A model generated the notes under the pieces. The model saw only the letters and a program-made list of their open reading frames with translations. It did not search any database and was not told the DNA's origin. The translations under genes and the position numbers were made by a program. This document shows, piece by piece, positions 21,622-32,837 of a stretch of 64,000 nucleotides of DNA. The stretch lies in NCBI GenBank assembly GCA_930367215.1, contig OV884058.1, positions 201,518,208 through 201,582,207 on the forward strand, given 5' to 3'. Position 1 is the first letter of the stretch, and each line of letters starts with the position of its first letter. Source of the stretch: Pollenia angustigena. Taxonomy: Eukaryota; Arthropoda; Insecta; Diptera; Polleniidae.

Positions 21622-22497
21622 CAAATAATCAATTAAAATGTAAAAAATAAATTCAGCGACTAACAGCCTTTAGATAGAGACATACCTATTGGTAGAATAG
21701 CTTCTGCTATAAATTTGCTACAATGCACCAGAATCGTATGCACAGTTACTGGCATGTAGTACCAGTCATGAACGAAAATTCATGTTTTGTTACTTTATCA
21801 TTTTATAGTTTTTACTGTTTTTTTTTTTGGAAAGGAGCAGGTGGGAGCAGCTGAATTTTTTTTAACTTTTAGCTGAGACTTCAAGCTCTAATTTGACATC
21901 TCTTGTTAAACTGCGCTACACAGCGCTAAGATGCATTCCACTGAAGATGATGAACATTGAAATTTTGATGTTGTTTATATTTTGTTCTACGACATTTTTT
22001 AATGCAAATCTCATCTTTAACAATTGCTATTTACGAAAATATACAAAAAAGTCAAATGGTAAGTTTACTGTGATTGTACCAAAAGATTGAACATACAGTT
22101 AATTTGCATACCATTTTAAACAAGCGAATATATATGAACTTTGAGCGCGTCGGTCTAAACAAATAATAAATATATCAGGCTTATATTTCGAAATCATAAT
22201 ATTCCAGGCGCGGATCCAGCTTGAGCCTTAGGGGGGGGAAATTTTTTATGATGCAAAAAATTAAAAATTTGTTTTTGAAAGTTTATTAAAGGCAACCGTA
22301 CACGACATGTTTTTGTCATCTGACATGTCAAATTTCCCACTGCAAAATACATACATGTCGCACAGTGCTTTGGCCCATAGACATAAATCAAAAAAAAAAA
22401 CAAGTCTTATATTGTGCATAAAAATGTACAGATCGATAGATAACAAAATAATTAAAATGAATTTTGAAGAATTTTTAAGATTTAACTCTTTTTGGCG

Positions 22498-23700
22498 GCG
22501 CTAGAGGGCGCCAAAGTTTGAGAATTTATAGTAAAAATGGCCAAACAACTACTTGAGTTTTACATGCTTTAGGAAAACTGTTGTAAAACTGTTGTTTTTT
22601 AAAGCACGAGATTGAAATTTTTTTCTGTAGTAGTTTACTATATTTAGAACTAACTGTAAAAAATTTTTATTGATTTATTTTCTCATAAGTGTTTTTTTAT
22701 TGGTTTGAAAAATGCTTATTATTTACTTAAGCTCTAAAAATTTTCTAACTTTGATGGAATATTAAAAAAAAAGAAAAATATGGTCTATGGGTTTTTTTCT
22801 GATTTCGAATATTTAGACTGTTTTCTAATAACTACAAAAAAAAAAATTGAAAAAATTTTACCACAACTTGAAAAAAAAAAACTTTTTTTAAATGGCTATT
22901 TTCATGATTTTTGATCAAATTTTGATAGTTTTCAGGAGTTTAAAAGACAAATAACTACAAATACTGTGAAATATTAATTCAAACTTATACCATTCAATAA
23001 AAAACAACAAAAATCAAAATATGTATAAAAAATTTTTTGTGTTTGTCTGCATTTTACGGCATAAGAGGGCGCTGAAATCACAAATGCCCTTGGTTTTTTA
23101 TTGTTTCAAGAAAATAATTGTTAAAAATTAATTTTTTGGATTACGAGATTCAAATTTTTTTCTGTAGCAGCTAACTATATTCTAAACCATCTATAAAAAA
23201 ATTTTACTGGAATTATGCTCCTATACATATTTTTTAATGGTTTGAAAAATGCTTATTATTTAGTTAAGCTCTAAAAATTTCTTAACTTTGATGGAATATT
23301 AAAAAAAAAAGAAAAATATGGTCTATGGGTTTTTTTCTGATTTCGAATATTTAGACTGTTTTCTAATAACTACAAAAAAAAAATTGAAAAAATTTTACCA
23401 CAACTTAAAAAAAAATTTATTTAAAAAAAATGCTATTTTCGTGATTTTTGCTCAAACTTTCATAGATTGAATTAGTTAAAAAAAAATAAACTTGAACATA
23501 ATAAGAAAAATATCCAAATAGATATACTATTGAATTAGAAAAATTGACAAGATAAATTAAAAAAAATTAGTATAACAGTTGTGTCTGTTTCTTTTTGTCG
23601 ACACAAGATGGCGCTAAATTCACAGATGACGTTGGATTTTCATCGTATAAAGAATATTTTCAAAATGTGACTTAGTGCCGTTATTTTTTATTTAAATTGA
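22498..23700. repeat. Direct repeats of about 540 bp inside the Transib-like element
   Basis: The stretch from GGTTTGAAAAATGCTTATTA through 'TATGGTCTATGGGTTTTTTT' to 'TTTTACCACAACTT' occurs at 22702-22872 and again at 23240-23406. Upstream landmarks also repeat ('GAGGGCGC' near 22504 and 23046, 'GATGGCGCTAAATTCAC' near 23608; 'TTTTTTTCTGTAG' near 22618 and 23155), so two to three units of about 540 bp are present. Confidence 0.7.
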
Positions 23701-23959
23701 AGATGGTTACGTGACAGAAGTTTTTTTTGGTAACAGCCTTTGTTTGTAGTAAGAGCAATTCTATTGTGGAGTGTTCGAAAATATTGCATACAGGGTTTTA
23801 AATTTAAAAGAAAATAAAAATTTTCTATTAAAATGTGAAATCAATTTATATATTTAATAAATACTTACTTTTACAAACGAGTAAAAGTGAGGGCGCGTGG
23901 TTCAAAAAATGAACGTGCACATCTCTAATCAATTTTATTGCAATCAAAATCAGCTTATC

Positions 23960-24316
23960 AAATTTTATTGGAATCTTTCTATTTTTAAACATAGCTCCCA
24001 TATAAATCATTCTCCCGAAAATAGCTTTTAATGCCAGCTTCCTTAAAAATATATGTAGTAACATACCAATATAAACCATAGGTTACATATAAACCCTCAT
24101 CCAAAAAACCCATATATGAAGATGAAGATATCTAAATAATATTCGGCAGAAAGAACTTTGAAACGAATCTTAACCTCATAACATAATTTTGTTCTGGTGG
24201 GTCCATGATTGCCCATGGGTCCCAAATAGATTACAATCTAGGAACTTTGTTTTTAAATACTATGCTATATGATATCACATGGTCGGGCTTGACCGATTAT
24301 ACTTTCTTACTTGTTA
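23960..24316 (-). repeat. DINE-like family C fragment (3' end), inside the Transib-like element
   Basis: Minus strand ends 'ATGATACC/ATATCA' then GGTCGGGCTTGACCGATTAT and 'ACTTTCTTACTTGTT'; the mirror of this end, AACAAGTAAGAAAGTATAATCGG, matches the start of the repeat at 59879. Preceding blocks 'CCCATATAAATCATTCTCC' resemble family A units. Confidence 0.5.
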
Positions 24317-24917
24317 TTTTTGCACGAGCATTTTTAGCGTTTTTCACTCATTTTTTATTAAATGATGTTTTTGTATTTTTCACATTTATAATCCGATTCT
24401 ACCAAAATTTGGCACACATATATATCTAACAAATATAAATTTTCATACCAAATTTTATTACGATCGGATAATTTTTGGAAGTGTTATAACATTTTTAAGA
24501 AAAAGGATATATGGCAGGACCTTGAATCCTTGTTCAGATTTAAGTGAAAATTTGCACATACGTTGCTAGTTGTGTGTGTATTAGTATGACCATTTTTTGT
24601 AGTTTTGTGGGCATTATTGAAGCTAAAATTACATTTTTCCATTTCAGGACACATGGGAGGTAGGCGTGTCCTTGGACCGATTTGTCCAAAAATTCACATT
24701 TTTCTTAACTAAGCTATTCTATGCTTGTGTACCAAATTTCAAAAATTTCTGACAACTCCTTCTATTTATGTCCCTTCGTTATATGGGGACAAAGCACTGT
24801 GTGTCGTGTGTTACCTTTTAAACTTTGCTTCTGTAAAAGTCGGATGCAAAGTCATCTGACAAAATTTCAATTAGAGCATGCTCTATTTTCTTCTGACAAA
24901 CCATCTGACATCAGAAA

Positions 24918-25954
24918 CAGCGTTACCGTTGTGATACTAAAGTATCAATTTGACCCTTTTTTGACGGTGTTGATACCTTTTATGACCCTTTTTTTAAATT
25001 ATACTTTTGTATCATTATCACCTATTTTGTGACACTTTTTGACCCTTTTTTGGAAAAAGCTCTCACATTTTGTTTTTTTGTCAACACTTCAAAACAGAAG
25101 TGCTAAACAAATGTTTTCGAAATAAGCATTGTTTGATATGGAACAGACTCAAAGTATAAACTTACAATTCCATGCTTTCTTCTCCTTGATTTTTGATAGT
25201 AAAGTACAATTTCCCTAAAAGCAAACATAACTCATATAAATCTTTGTTATTTTTTGCGGTGGTTTCTTTTTAAAACAAAAATTTGACATTTTATTAAAAA
25301 ATGCAATTTGGTGTTTTGCTCTCTTAAACAGTAGCATGTTTTATTCAAAAAAAGTTCGGTCTCAATAATGTCCGAAGGTATTAAACTTTTCGCCCCCTTT
25401 TGAATCGACAGTGTTGAGAGTGCCCTAACAGGAATGAAAACAAAAGGTAAAAATTGCTCAATTAGCGGAAATTCCCAAATATTTGGTAAAAGCGGTATGA
25501 TAGCAAAGTCGTATATTTATTTAAAATCGTAAAAGCTTTAAAAAATCTGACACTTACAGGAAAAAATCGCTTTAATCGAGAAAATGTTTACAATTCGCGA
25601 ACGATAGCCAAATTTAAAACAAACATTACAATTTATTTGACATCGCTTAATCGGAAAATTACATAAAAAGTATGAAAAAATTAGCTATATTGATAAAGAA
25701 TAAACTTTTTGTCAGGTGTTTAAAACAGGACAGAGCATTCCATAAAAAATTAAGTTTTTTGAGCTCTTCCTACCTGTAATATTATTTTTTGTTTGCTTAT
25801 AAAAAAAACTTGGTCTTATTATTTACATTAAAATGGGAAATACTGCTCATAAAAAACTTGACCCTTTTTTTTATTGAAATACCCTTTTTTTACCCCTTTT
25901 TCTGGAAAATCCCCTTTTTGTGACCCTTTTCGAAAATTTCCAACGGTAACCCTG
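24918..25954. mobile_element. Non-autonomous hAT element (1037 bp) in MITE copy C
   Basis: Inverted termini CAGCGTTACCGTTG and CAGGGTTACCGTTG; 8-bp duplication ATCAGAAA/ATCAGAGA (24910-24917, 25955-25962, one mismatch). The empty site is readable in copy B (GACATCAGAAATCTATGCC). Subterminal GACCCTTTTTTG words recur on both sides. An internal 'TTTGACATTTTATTAAAAAA', 'TGCAATTTGGTGTTTTGCTC' stretch (about 25280-25325) resembles an arm of the hairpin at 27252-27452. No transposase. Confidence 0.75.
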
Positions 25955-26560
25955 ATCAGAGATCTATTCCGAGAAGAAACCGGCGGTGGCGTCCACTATT
26001 GGCGGAATCATTAGCCGGCTGCAGTTAATATTTTACAATACCGAGAATATCAAATTCTTCATCGCATAGCCGTATAGACCGTGAAAAAATATTAAGAAAT
26101 TATGTATTACTTTTTCGCGATCGTGAAGAAAGTTTCCGCACCAAACGCGATAAAGTTTTGAATTTCAATTTTTCTCCTTACTATACAAAATTAACATTTC
26201 ATTACAAAATTTTAAGTATTTTCTAATAATTTCATGAATATAACAAGAAATTACCATTTGTAAGGAAGAAGGGCGCCAAAAAAATCGCGACTCTATTTCG
26301 CGGTTTTTTAATAAACTAAATTTTAATGGCAAATGATAGATGTTGTGATAGATGAGTTGTTTGGCGGATATATGAAACAGTGATAATTTTCAGCAGCGTA
26401 GTAATATATGCGCGGAACGCCAAAATGGCCTAAAAAATTATTTTCATTATCGATACTAAATTGCCCATCGCGTGGTATGATGAAGAAATTTTGTCCAAAA
26501 AAAGTCATCACCCTAATTAAAAAAACGCAACAAAAAGGTTAAATAATATATAAGATCAGT

Positions 26561-28185
26561 TTAATATACATTAATCTTTTTAAATAAGCAATTTATGATT
26601 GCCTTGTGAGGCAAATTTAGACAGTACAGTCTATCTTCTGTCATTGTTGATCCGAGCCATGTTTTTATTCGACGAAGGGAAGGAACTGACCTCCCGCTCG
26701 TAGCTTTACTGACGAGCATTGAAACGAAAATTTGAAATTTTTTTCTAAGATTTGGGTAGATATCTTCATTACAGTTTATTAAAGCATCTACAACGTTATC
26801 TGATAGATCAGGCTCAAGTTTAAATGTAAGTTGGTGTTTATCTCTTTTATCAAATATAATCAGCTCATCAGCTAGTTGTGGTTTTAACAGTTTTGTATCT
26901 GTATATGAGTTGATTACTCTTTGAGGTAGAAGTTTTGGTATGTTCAATACATTTGGGATATCTATTGGGAAAGTTGTTATGAGATCTTCTAAAACAAATT
27001 CAATAAGAGGAATGTAACCTACAACTCGGTAGTAATCTTCAACATTTTGAATGTGATTATTTCGTTCAAATCTTGTCTTTTCGATAGGAACCCCGATTTG
27101 AACGCAAATAACTTTAACTTTTTAAAAAATCGCTTTGAATTGTTCTTCCTTCGGCTTTATTTATTTTTTCTTCAAGGCACATTATTAAAATTTTGATAAG
27201 GCTTGATCTTTTTTGAAGATCTTTTTCTTTCTTTTGTAAAATGATAATAATGGTGTTTTCTTTTCTACAAAAAATGTGACCTTTTATTTAAAAAAAAATG
27301 CAATTTGGTTTATGTTTCTTAAAAATTTTGCTCCCGTAAAGGGTGGCTTGCTTTATTCTAAAAAACTCACCCTTTTCGGGAGTAAAAACAGACACCAAAT
27401 TGCATTTTTTTTAAATAAAATGTCACATTTTTTTGTAGGAAAGATAACACCATAAGTGGCTGTGTTACGATAGGTATCACACTTAATATGTATATTCCGC
27501 AAATAAATTCAAAAGTACTAAGTGAGTTCCTTAATATAAAGGTAGAGATATTAGCTTTCCACTCAGATATTTTTTCCAAAGCTATATGATGGATACTTGT
27601 TGCAAAGTGTAAAATTGAGTCGTGACGGTCCACCCATCTTGTCTCGCATAATGTAGAGAGTTTGGCTCCCAAAAACTTTGCTAAAACTGTTTTTCGCTTG
27701 GGATGATTATATTTAAAAAAATTTGGTCGTTTCTTTAACAAATGATACAACTTTTTGTATTAATGGCACTTTATTGCTTTTAAAAATTGAGTTGTTCGAT
27801 TTATGGGAATAGCAAGGCGTTTTTTTGCATTTGTCGCTTTTCCAGAAATTTTGAACAGCTCCATTTTCAGCTGACATCAGAGGACACCCATCTGTTCCAT
27901 CTCCTACAGAATTTTTTAGGTCAGGACCAAAATTTGTCAAAGCTTTAAGAACTATTGATGATAGTTCGCATCAATTGACACATCAACGTCATCAATATCT
28001 TTTGAAGCCTCTTCAAATGCGTTTACAACAAAGCCAATAAATTCTTCCCTAAAAACTTTATGTTGTATGTTGAAATATCTTAAAGATAAGAAAATCTGGC
28101 TTTTCCCCGACAAATCACTGCTTTCGTCAAAAACTATCAAATAGAATTTTGATTGATATAACACATATATACATAAATATTGCAA
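26561..28185 (-). pseudogene. Decayed hAT transposase, ZMYM1/DUF4371 type
   Basis: Segments in order on the minus strand: 28185-27952 contains VFDESSDLSGKSQIFLSLRY, the DUF4371 start with its DES.D acidic motif; 27940-27713 contains GDGTDGCPLMSAENGAVQNF, corresponding to the 'GYDGAS.MSG..GVQ' region; 27750-27480 contains AKLSTLCETRWVDRHDSILH, the 'L..TRW..R' motif; 26947-26561 ends in the dimerisation region, SVPSLRRIKTWLGSTMTEDR LYCLNL (consensus ERSFS.LRRIK..LR..M...RL). Frameshifts separate them, a hairpin element is inserted at 27252-27452, and the family's usual NERSFS is altered. Non-functional source enzyme of the surrounding hAT; a host-domesticated gene is excluded by the breaks. Confidence 0.8.
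27252..27452. repeat. Hairpin element inside hAT transposase relic
   Basis: Arms of about 58 bp: GGTGTTTTCTTTTCTACAAA ... 'AAATGCAATTTGGT' (27252-27309) and, inverted, 'ACCAAATTGCATTTTTTTTA' ... 'TTTTTGTAGGAAAGATAACA' (about 27394-27451), with inner arms CTCCCGTAAAGGGTG / CACCCTTTTCGGGAG. Confidence 0.65.
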
Positions 28186-28606
28186 ATACTAAGGCTTTTT
28201 AATAATTAAAACGCACGCATTATCAAGTCAAACGTTTAGTCTTTGGATATAGATGGCACCTGCTGGAATTGAATGTAGAATAATGAGTAATTGAATACGG
28301 TAAACTATGTTTCATTGGAAATATCTAATAAATAACTATTAGGATTATGATATGGAGACTTATTGAAAATCGTTAGAGATTCAATAAAAAAAATAAAAAA
28401 ATACTTATTGGAAATTTCGTTAGAGATTCCATAAAAGAAAAACAAAAAAAAAAACCTTGCTGGGATTTCCAAAAATTTTGTACATTAAAAAAAATATTAT
28501 TTTTGGGAATTCTTGTATTATCGAAATTAACAAAACATATTTGTATAATTTACGGGGGGGAAATTTCCTTATTTCCCCCCCCCCTGAATCGGCGCCTGTA
28601 ATATTC

Positions 28607-29104
28607 AGATATCTGACTGCAAAATACCAAAAAATTATCCAAATCGGCGAACATGAAAAAAAGTGAATTAAAGCCGCTCTTGAACCAATGTGCGCCGTAC
28701 CTCACAAAAACGGAAGATGGAACGTTTTTTTCCGCTTAGCTTTAACTTTGATATGCCGTTAAAGAGCGCCAACGTTATGCCACGAACAGTAGAGTTAACT
28801 TTATTGTTTTATAACCCAAATAATATAAATAAAAAATGGAGAAGAAACCTTTATTTATTCATATGAGCGGCCAACTTCACTATTGAACGCGCTGACAAAA
28901 TCGAATTTTTTTCAATTGCAAAGCGTTAACGCCGCGCTGTTTATGGCTGATAATTGGGTGCGTTTAGTTGTTTATTTTCGGCTACACGTACGCATTTTCG
29001 GCGATAATTGATGAAAATCAGAGACGAGCATTTTGATTTTTTTTATTAGACTGTTGATTAATTCATGAATAAAATATGTAGTTAGCGCCTCTTAGGTTTT
29101 AGTT
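28607..29104. other. Spacer between hAT elements
   Basis: No gene recognised. Slightly richer in GC near 28670-28990 (words GGCGAACATG, AACGCGCTGAC, AGCGTTAACGCCGCGCTG), which could be old repeat or regulatory sequence. Confidence 0.3.
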
Positions 29105-29112
29105 GTTCAAAA

Positions 29113-29600
29113 CAGTGTTCGAAAATAAACAGTGCATTATTTAACGTTCGGCTTACACACCTAGGTCGATATCTATTTTTTTAGTGATAGATAGATTTTC
29201 AAGAAAGAACCGAACATGATATAATGTTCGGTTCTTCGTTAAAAAACAGAACAATTTTTAATGTTCTATAATTTTTTTTTCCTGTGTGTATTTTGTTTTT
29301 GTAAACAAAGTTTGGTTTTTTTTACCAGCCAAAAGGGACGAACATTAATGAGTCGAACCGAACACATTGAAGTTTGTGGATTTTCAAAAAAAAAACCCCC
29401 GAACGGAATTAAATGTTCACATCTTTTGTTGAGTTTGATAAAAAAAAAAACAGTAATATTTTTGTGTACGAAAGATGACTAACAGGGAAACGTTATTTTT
29501 TAATGATTTTCTACAAAAACACTATTAGCGTTTGTGTTTTCCACAAATCTACCGAACCGAACATTAAGAAACGATATTTAGTGTTTATTTTTGAACACTG
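29113..29600. mobile_element. 488-bp hAT-like MITE rich in ACCGAACAT words
   Basis: Inverted termini CAGTGTTCGAAAATAAACAG and CAGTGTTCAAAAATAAACAC; 8-bp duplication GTTCAAAA/GTTTAAAA (29105-29112, 29601-29608; one mismatch). Inside, CCGAACAT or its complement ATGTTCGG occurs repeatedly (for example around 29145, 29205, 29225, 29350, 29555), a regular subterminal/binding-site-like pattern. Confidence 0.7.
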
Positions 29601-30186
29601 GTTTAAAATCAATTAAATTAGACAAACGAAGTTTTTCAGGAAATTTTTAACCATTTGTTGGTACTTCGCAAAAATGTTCGAAAATTATTTTGTTAAGCAT
29701 TTTTATTAAATTTTGTGACATATAAGTCTAATCATAATATTAAAGAACGAAAGATTTTTTTAACTTATAAACCATGCCAAGTAGTAGCACATCAAGGCGA
29801 ATTCATACAAGGTGGTCTTATTTTAAAAACGTTTACAGCACTGCAAACGATTTTAACGTTGCAACGCGTTGTGTCAAAAATTCAAACAAATATTTTATTT
29901 TGTTTTTAATTTTAAATTGTGTGTTTTGAAATGTAATAACTTGCAAAAATTTTAAATTTCATAATTTTAAGCCAAAATTATAGAATTTAGTAAAGATTCC
30001 CCCAGAACTTTCAGAACCATTTTGACACAAGGTTAGTTATCAGCTGTTGCCAGCGTTACCATATATTTAAAAAAAAATCTTATTATCTTAGTAAAAAAAA
30101 CTTGTTTTTGCAAGAAAAAACTTTTGTTTTCAAAAGTGCCAAACTTTTAAAAGAAAAAACCAAAATGTATTAGGAATTCATTTTAT

Positions 30187-30671
30187 TTACAGATATAAAA
30201 AAATTAAATATAAATTAGCCATTTCTTTTGATTGCTTAAAGTTCTTACAATCAGTCACTGTTATTTGTTTCAAAAAGTTTTTTGTTCGCAAAATACCACA
30301 TAAAGTTGGTATTTCTAATTTGTTTCTAACACTATTTTTGTTAAAATTAATTTTTGAGGAAATACGATCTACATTTGCTATAGATATTGGTAACGACAAA
30401 ATTGAAAAAACTAATTTTTTTAAATATCGAAAAACTTCGGACTTATCACAACGTCTTACTTTAAATACATCCTCCCAAAAACTCTCAATATTTTGCTCTT
30501 TTGTAAATTATGTTCTGAAAAATCAAAATGAATATCACTTATATCTACAACATTTGGGAAAATAGCACATAATTGAGCAATACTTTTTTGGTAACCGTTT
30601 ATTACATTAAAAGGTTCTAAAACTTCAACTTGTTTAAGGAAGTCGTTATCAAAATCGAACCTTTTTAACAA
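30187..30671 (-). pseudogene. hAT transposase C-terminal relic
   Basis: Two overlapping minus frames join by a shift near 30440: the first includes FNVINGYQKSIAQLCAIFPN (30671-30456), the second LPISIANVDRISSKINFNKN SVRNKLEIPTLCGILRTK (30399-30270). The second is the hAT dimerisation motif (consensus LP.SNA.VER.FS..N..K...RN.L...TL...L). The catalytic core is missing, so this is inactive. Confidence 0.75.
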
Positions 30672-30899
30672 TCCATTGCAAAGTTCAGCATTAAACTTTA
30701 AACAATGAACTCTTTAGTCTATTTCATCCTCTTCAGATAATTTATATCGAGCCCTTACAGCCAAAATAGTGTAGGCTACACTTTTATCGATTTTCGTTTT
30801 TTGATAAAAATCGATTATTTACTATTATTCGCATCACTTCTAAAAATGTCCTAACTGTAAAAAGTTCCGTTACGAATTTACAGCAAAAGCAATTTTAAG

Positions 30900-31125
30900 G
30901 TAAGTGAACATTCTTTGTTTGTTTACATTTTTTGTGACTGCGAAGTGTCGTTTACATTAAAATTTTCTATAACAAATTAAGTGATAAATTACAATTAATT
31001 CACGATTTTACTATTTTTTTTGTTATGTCTTTAAATTAACTTGAGGTATGTGTGTTTTTTAATTTAAATAAATACAATATTTGTAATAAATTTTTTTGGT
31101 TGTTATAAAGAAATTTCTGTTTTAG
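30900..31125 (+). other. Possible intron of the 31.1-32.7 kb transposase-like gene
   Basis: A strong donor AAGGTAAGTG at 30897-30906 and an acceptor TTCTGTTTTAG ending at 31125 bracket 226 bp. No upstream ATG in frame was found in the presumed first exon (a TAA lies about 40 bases before the donor), so the exon may be untranslated. Confidence 0.35.
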
Positions 31126-32717
31126 TTTCCAACAAAAAAATCGCTTGTTCCATACAGCGATAGCAATTCTGATTCTGTGGAATTAGAATCTGAAGATCCA
31201 TCAGAAGATATTGAAGAAGAAACAAAAAGCCAAAATAATTACCTAAAGGCTACAAAACATAAAAAACCGAATACAAGTGTTCAGCCGAATCGATGTGCAA
31301 ATAAAAAGTGTGTTAAGTTTGCAGAATCCGATCGTTTAGCAACAAATACAAATTTTTGGGGTATTGGGAATAAAATTCGACAAAAAGATTTTTTGGTTTC
31401 CTGTATGATGCGTAAAAGCATTCGCAGGCGAAGAGGAGGCAGTTTAGCTACAATTATGTTATTAATTATAATAATGTCAGTCACAAAGTGTGTCCATCGC
31501 ATTAGAGTAGCAATCTGTATCTACCGCAAGAATTTCGCAACATTAAAGGAGTATATTATCGGTACACTCAACATTTGAAAAGTATCAATAAGGAATCGGA
31601 TCTGTTATTCTTGAGAGTTTTTCGAGATATTTTTAAAAATTATTTTCATATCGGTTTTCACTTGCCTACAAAAGACAAATGCGTCACGTGTGAAAATTAT
31701 AATAACTTAGACAGCGAACCCCAGAAGATTTTGGAGCAAACAGAAGTATACCAAACACACATAAGAGACAAGGACAAGTCTAAAGAAATATTTTTGGAGG
31801 AACAAAGACAAAGCAAAGAAAATTCCTCATTCTTATGTGCTAGTTTTGACTTTCAAAAAGTTTTAAATACACCACACAGTAAAAGCGTAACATTATTTTA
31901 TTCAAGAAAATATGCATACTATAATGAAAGCGTATATGAAAATGGCACAAGTAATGGTTACTGCTTTTTGTGGGGAGAAATTGACAGAAAACGAGGTTGT
32001 AATGAAATTTCCACAGTTGTTTTTCAATATTTAAAGCTTGTGGATAAAAAGAGAACTCACTCTTCAATAACTCTTTACTGTGACAGCTGTCCTGGTCAAA
32101 ATCGGAACGTTATGCTTGCCACATTAATATTTTTTATTAAAAATTCAAGCTATATTAATAATATTAAAATCACGTCATATGGACATACCATGATGCCTGT
32201 TGACTCTATTCATAGTACAATTGAAACATTTATTCGGGATAGAACAGTTTGGGCTCCAAGTGAATGGTTTACTATGATTTCTATTGCGAGAACTAATCCA
32301 AATGCTTATAAATGCATTGTAATGAATCATCTCGATTTTAAAGATTGGAAAACATGTTCTCAAGCAATGCTTCCCAATTCAACAGATATTTCTTTTCCAA
32401 CTTTACGTTCTGCATCATTTGAAAAAAATAGTCCTATTATAGAACGTAAATATGGATATTTTGATCACTCAGAAATTAAAGAAATTAATCTCAACTCAAT
32501 TGCGCGATCAAGACGCAATTCTGCCATCATAACCAATGGACCTCTGTCTTTATATGACGATTTTTTAAGAATTTCTTTAAGAAAATACAAGCATTTAAAA
32601 ACACTTTGCGTTAAAAATACAATACCTAAAAAGTTTCATAACGAATTTTTAAATTTAAAACACGACGAGTCTATTAAAGATTCACTACCTGAAACAGACC
32701 AAGAAGACGAAATTTAA
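31126..32717 (+). pseudogene. DDE-transposase-like gene (Sola/CMC-like family), one frameshift
   Basis: Open from 31126: an acidic leader (SDSNSDSVELESEDPSEDIE), then NRCANKKCVKFAESDRL and FWGIGNKIRQKDFLVSCMMR with RKSIRRRRGG. Between about 31440 and 31510 the frame shifts; VYYRYTQHLKSINKESD links to the long frame 31575-32717 (380 codons). That part has KDKCVTCENYNN (Cys pair), SFLCASFDFQKVLNTPHSKS, GYCFLWGEIDRKRGCNEIST, ITLYCDSCPGQNRNVMLATL and YGHTMMPVDSIHSTIETFIR, the order seen in a widespread insect transposase-like family. Asp in FDFQK, Asp in CDSCPGQNRN and Asp/Glu in VDSIHSTIE are candidate catalytic residues. Intactness apart from one frameshift marks it as much younger than the hAT relics around it. 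Superfamily name is tentative; terminal repeats were not found. Confidence 0.65.
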
Positions 32718-32746
32718 TCGAAGTCAGTTTATTTTACATTTTTATC

Positions 32747-32796
32747 TTAACCATTGAATTTAAGGTTTAATACTTTAATTTTTATTTATATATGTA
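32747..32796 (+). repeat. Direct repeat flanking MITE copy B (partner at about 33461-33513)
   Basis: 'AACCATTGAATTTAAGGTTT', then 'ACTTTAATTTTTATTT' recurs at 33470-33510 in the same orientation, one on each side of the MITE. It is far longer than the MITE's own TAA duplication, so it reflects a separate local duplication or an outer element. Confidence 0.6.
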
Positions 32797-32837
32797 TATA
32801 AGAATAATTCGTACTGAAATTAAAAGTTTAGTTCTAA

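Larger units (their letters stand above)
22361..24801. mobile_element. Transib-like non-autonomous element (2441 bp)
   Basis: Termini CACAGTGCTTTGGCCCATAG and CACAGTGCTTTGTCCCCATA are identical for 12 bp and the element is flanked by the 5-bp duplication TGTCG (22356-22360, 24802-24806). The uninterrupted sequence 'ATACATGTCGTGTGTTACC' exists in MITE copy B (32.9 kb), proving the insertion. Five-bp GC-rich duplications and ends beginning CACWRTG are known for Transib, the superfamily ancestral to RAG; CACAGTG equals the V(D)J recombination-signal heptamer. No transposase is visible inside, so assignment is inference from ends and duplication size. Confidence 0.65.
22290..26046 (+). mobile_element. 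Harbinger-like MITE family M, copy C, split by two later insertions
   Basis: Three blocks collinear with copy B (32838-33439) remain: 22290-22360, 24807-24917 and 25963 to about 26046. The left end AGGCAACCGTACACGACATG follows TAA as in copy B. Beyond 26046 the homology stops, so the right third is deleted. The interruptions correspond exactly to insertions at 22361-24801 and 24918-25954. Confidence 0.75.
22205..28598 (-). mobile_element. hAT transposon (6394 bp with insertions), outer layer of nest
   Basis: Termini CAGGCGCGGATCCAG and CAGGCGCCGATTCAG are followed by G-runs on both sides, and the element is flanked by a perfect 8-bp duplication TAATATTC (22197-22204 and 28599-28606). Decayed transposase segments on the minus strand (26561-28185) are of the ZMYM1/DUF4371 hAT type. 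Insertions inside: a Harbinger-like MITE (22290 to about 26046), itself split twice, and a hairpin at 27252-27452. Removing these leaves about 2.4 kb. Confidence 0.85.

Noticed and set aside
31177..31177. Start codon of the transposase-like gene at 31177
   Set aside because: That codon is GTG and the frame is open upstream to the acceptor at 31125, so no start is assigned there.
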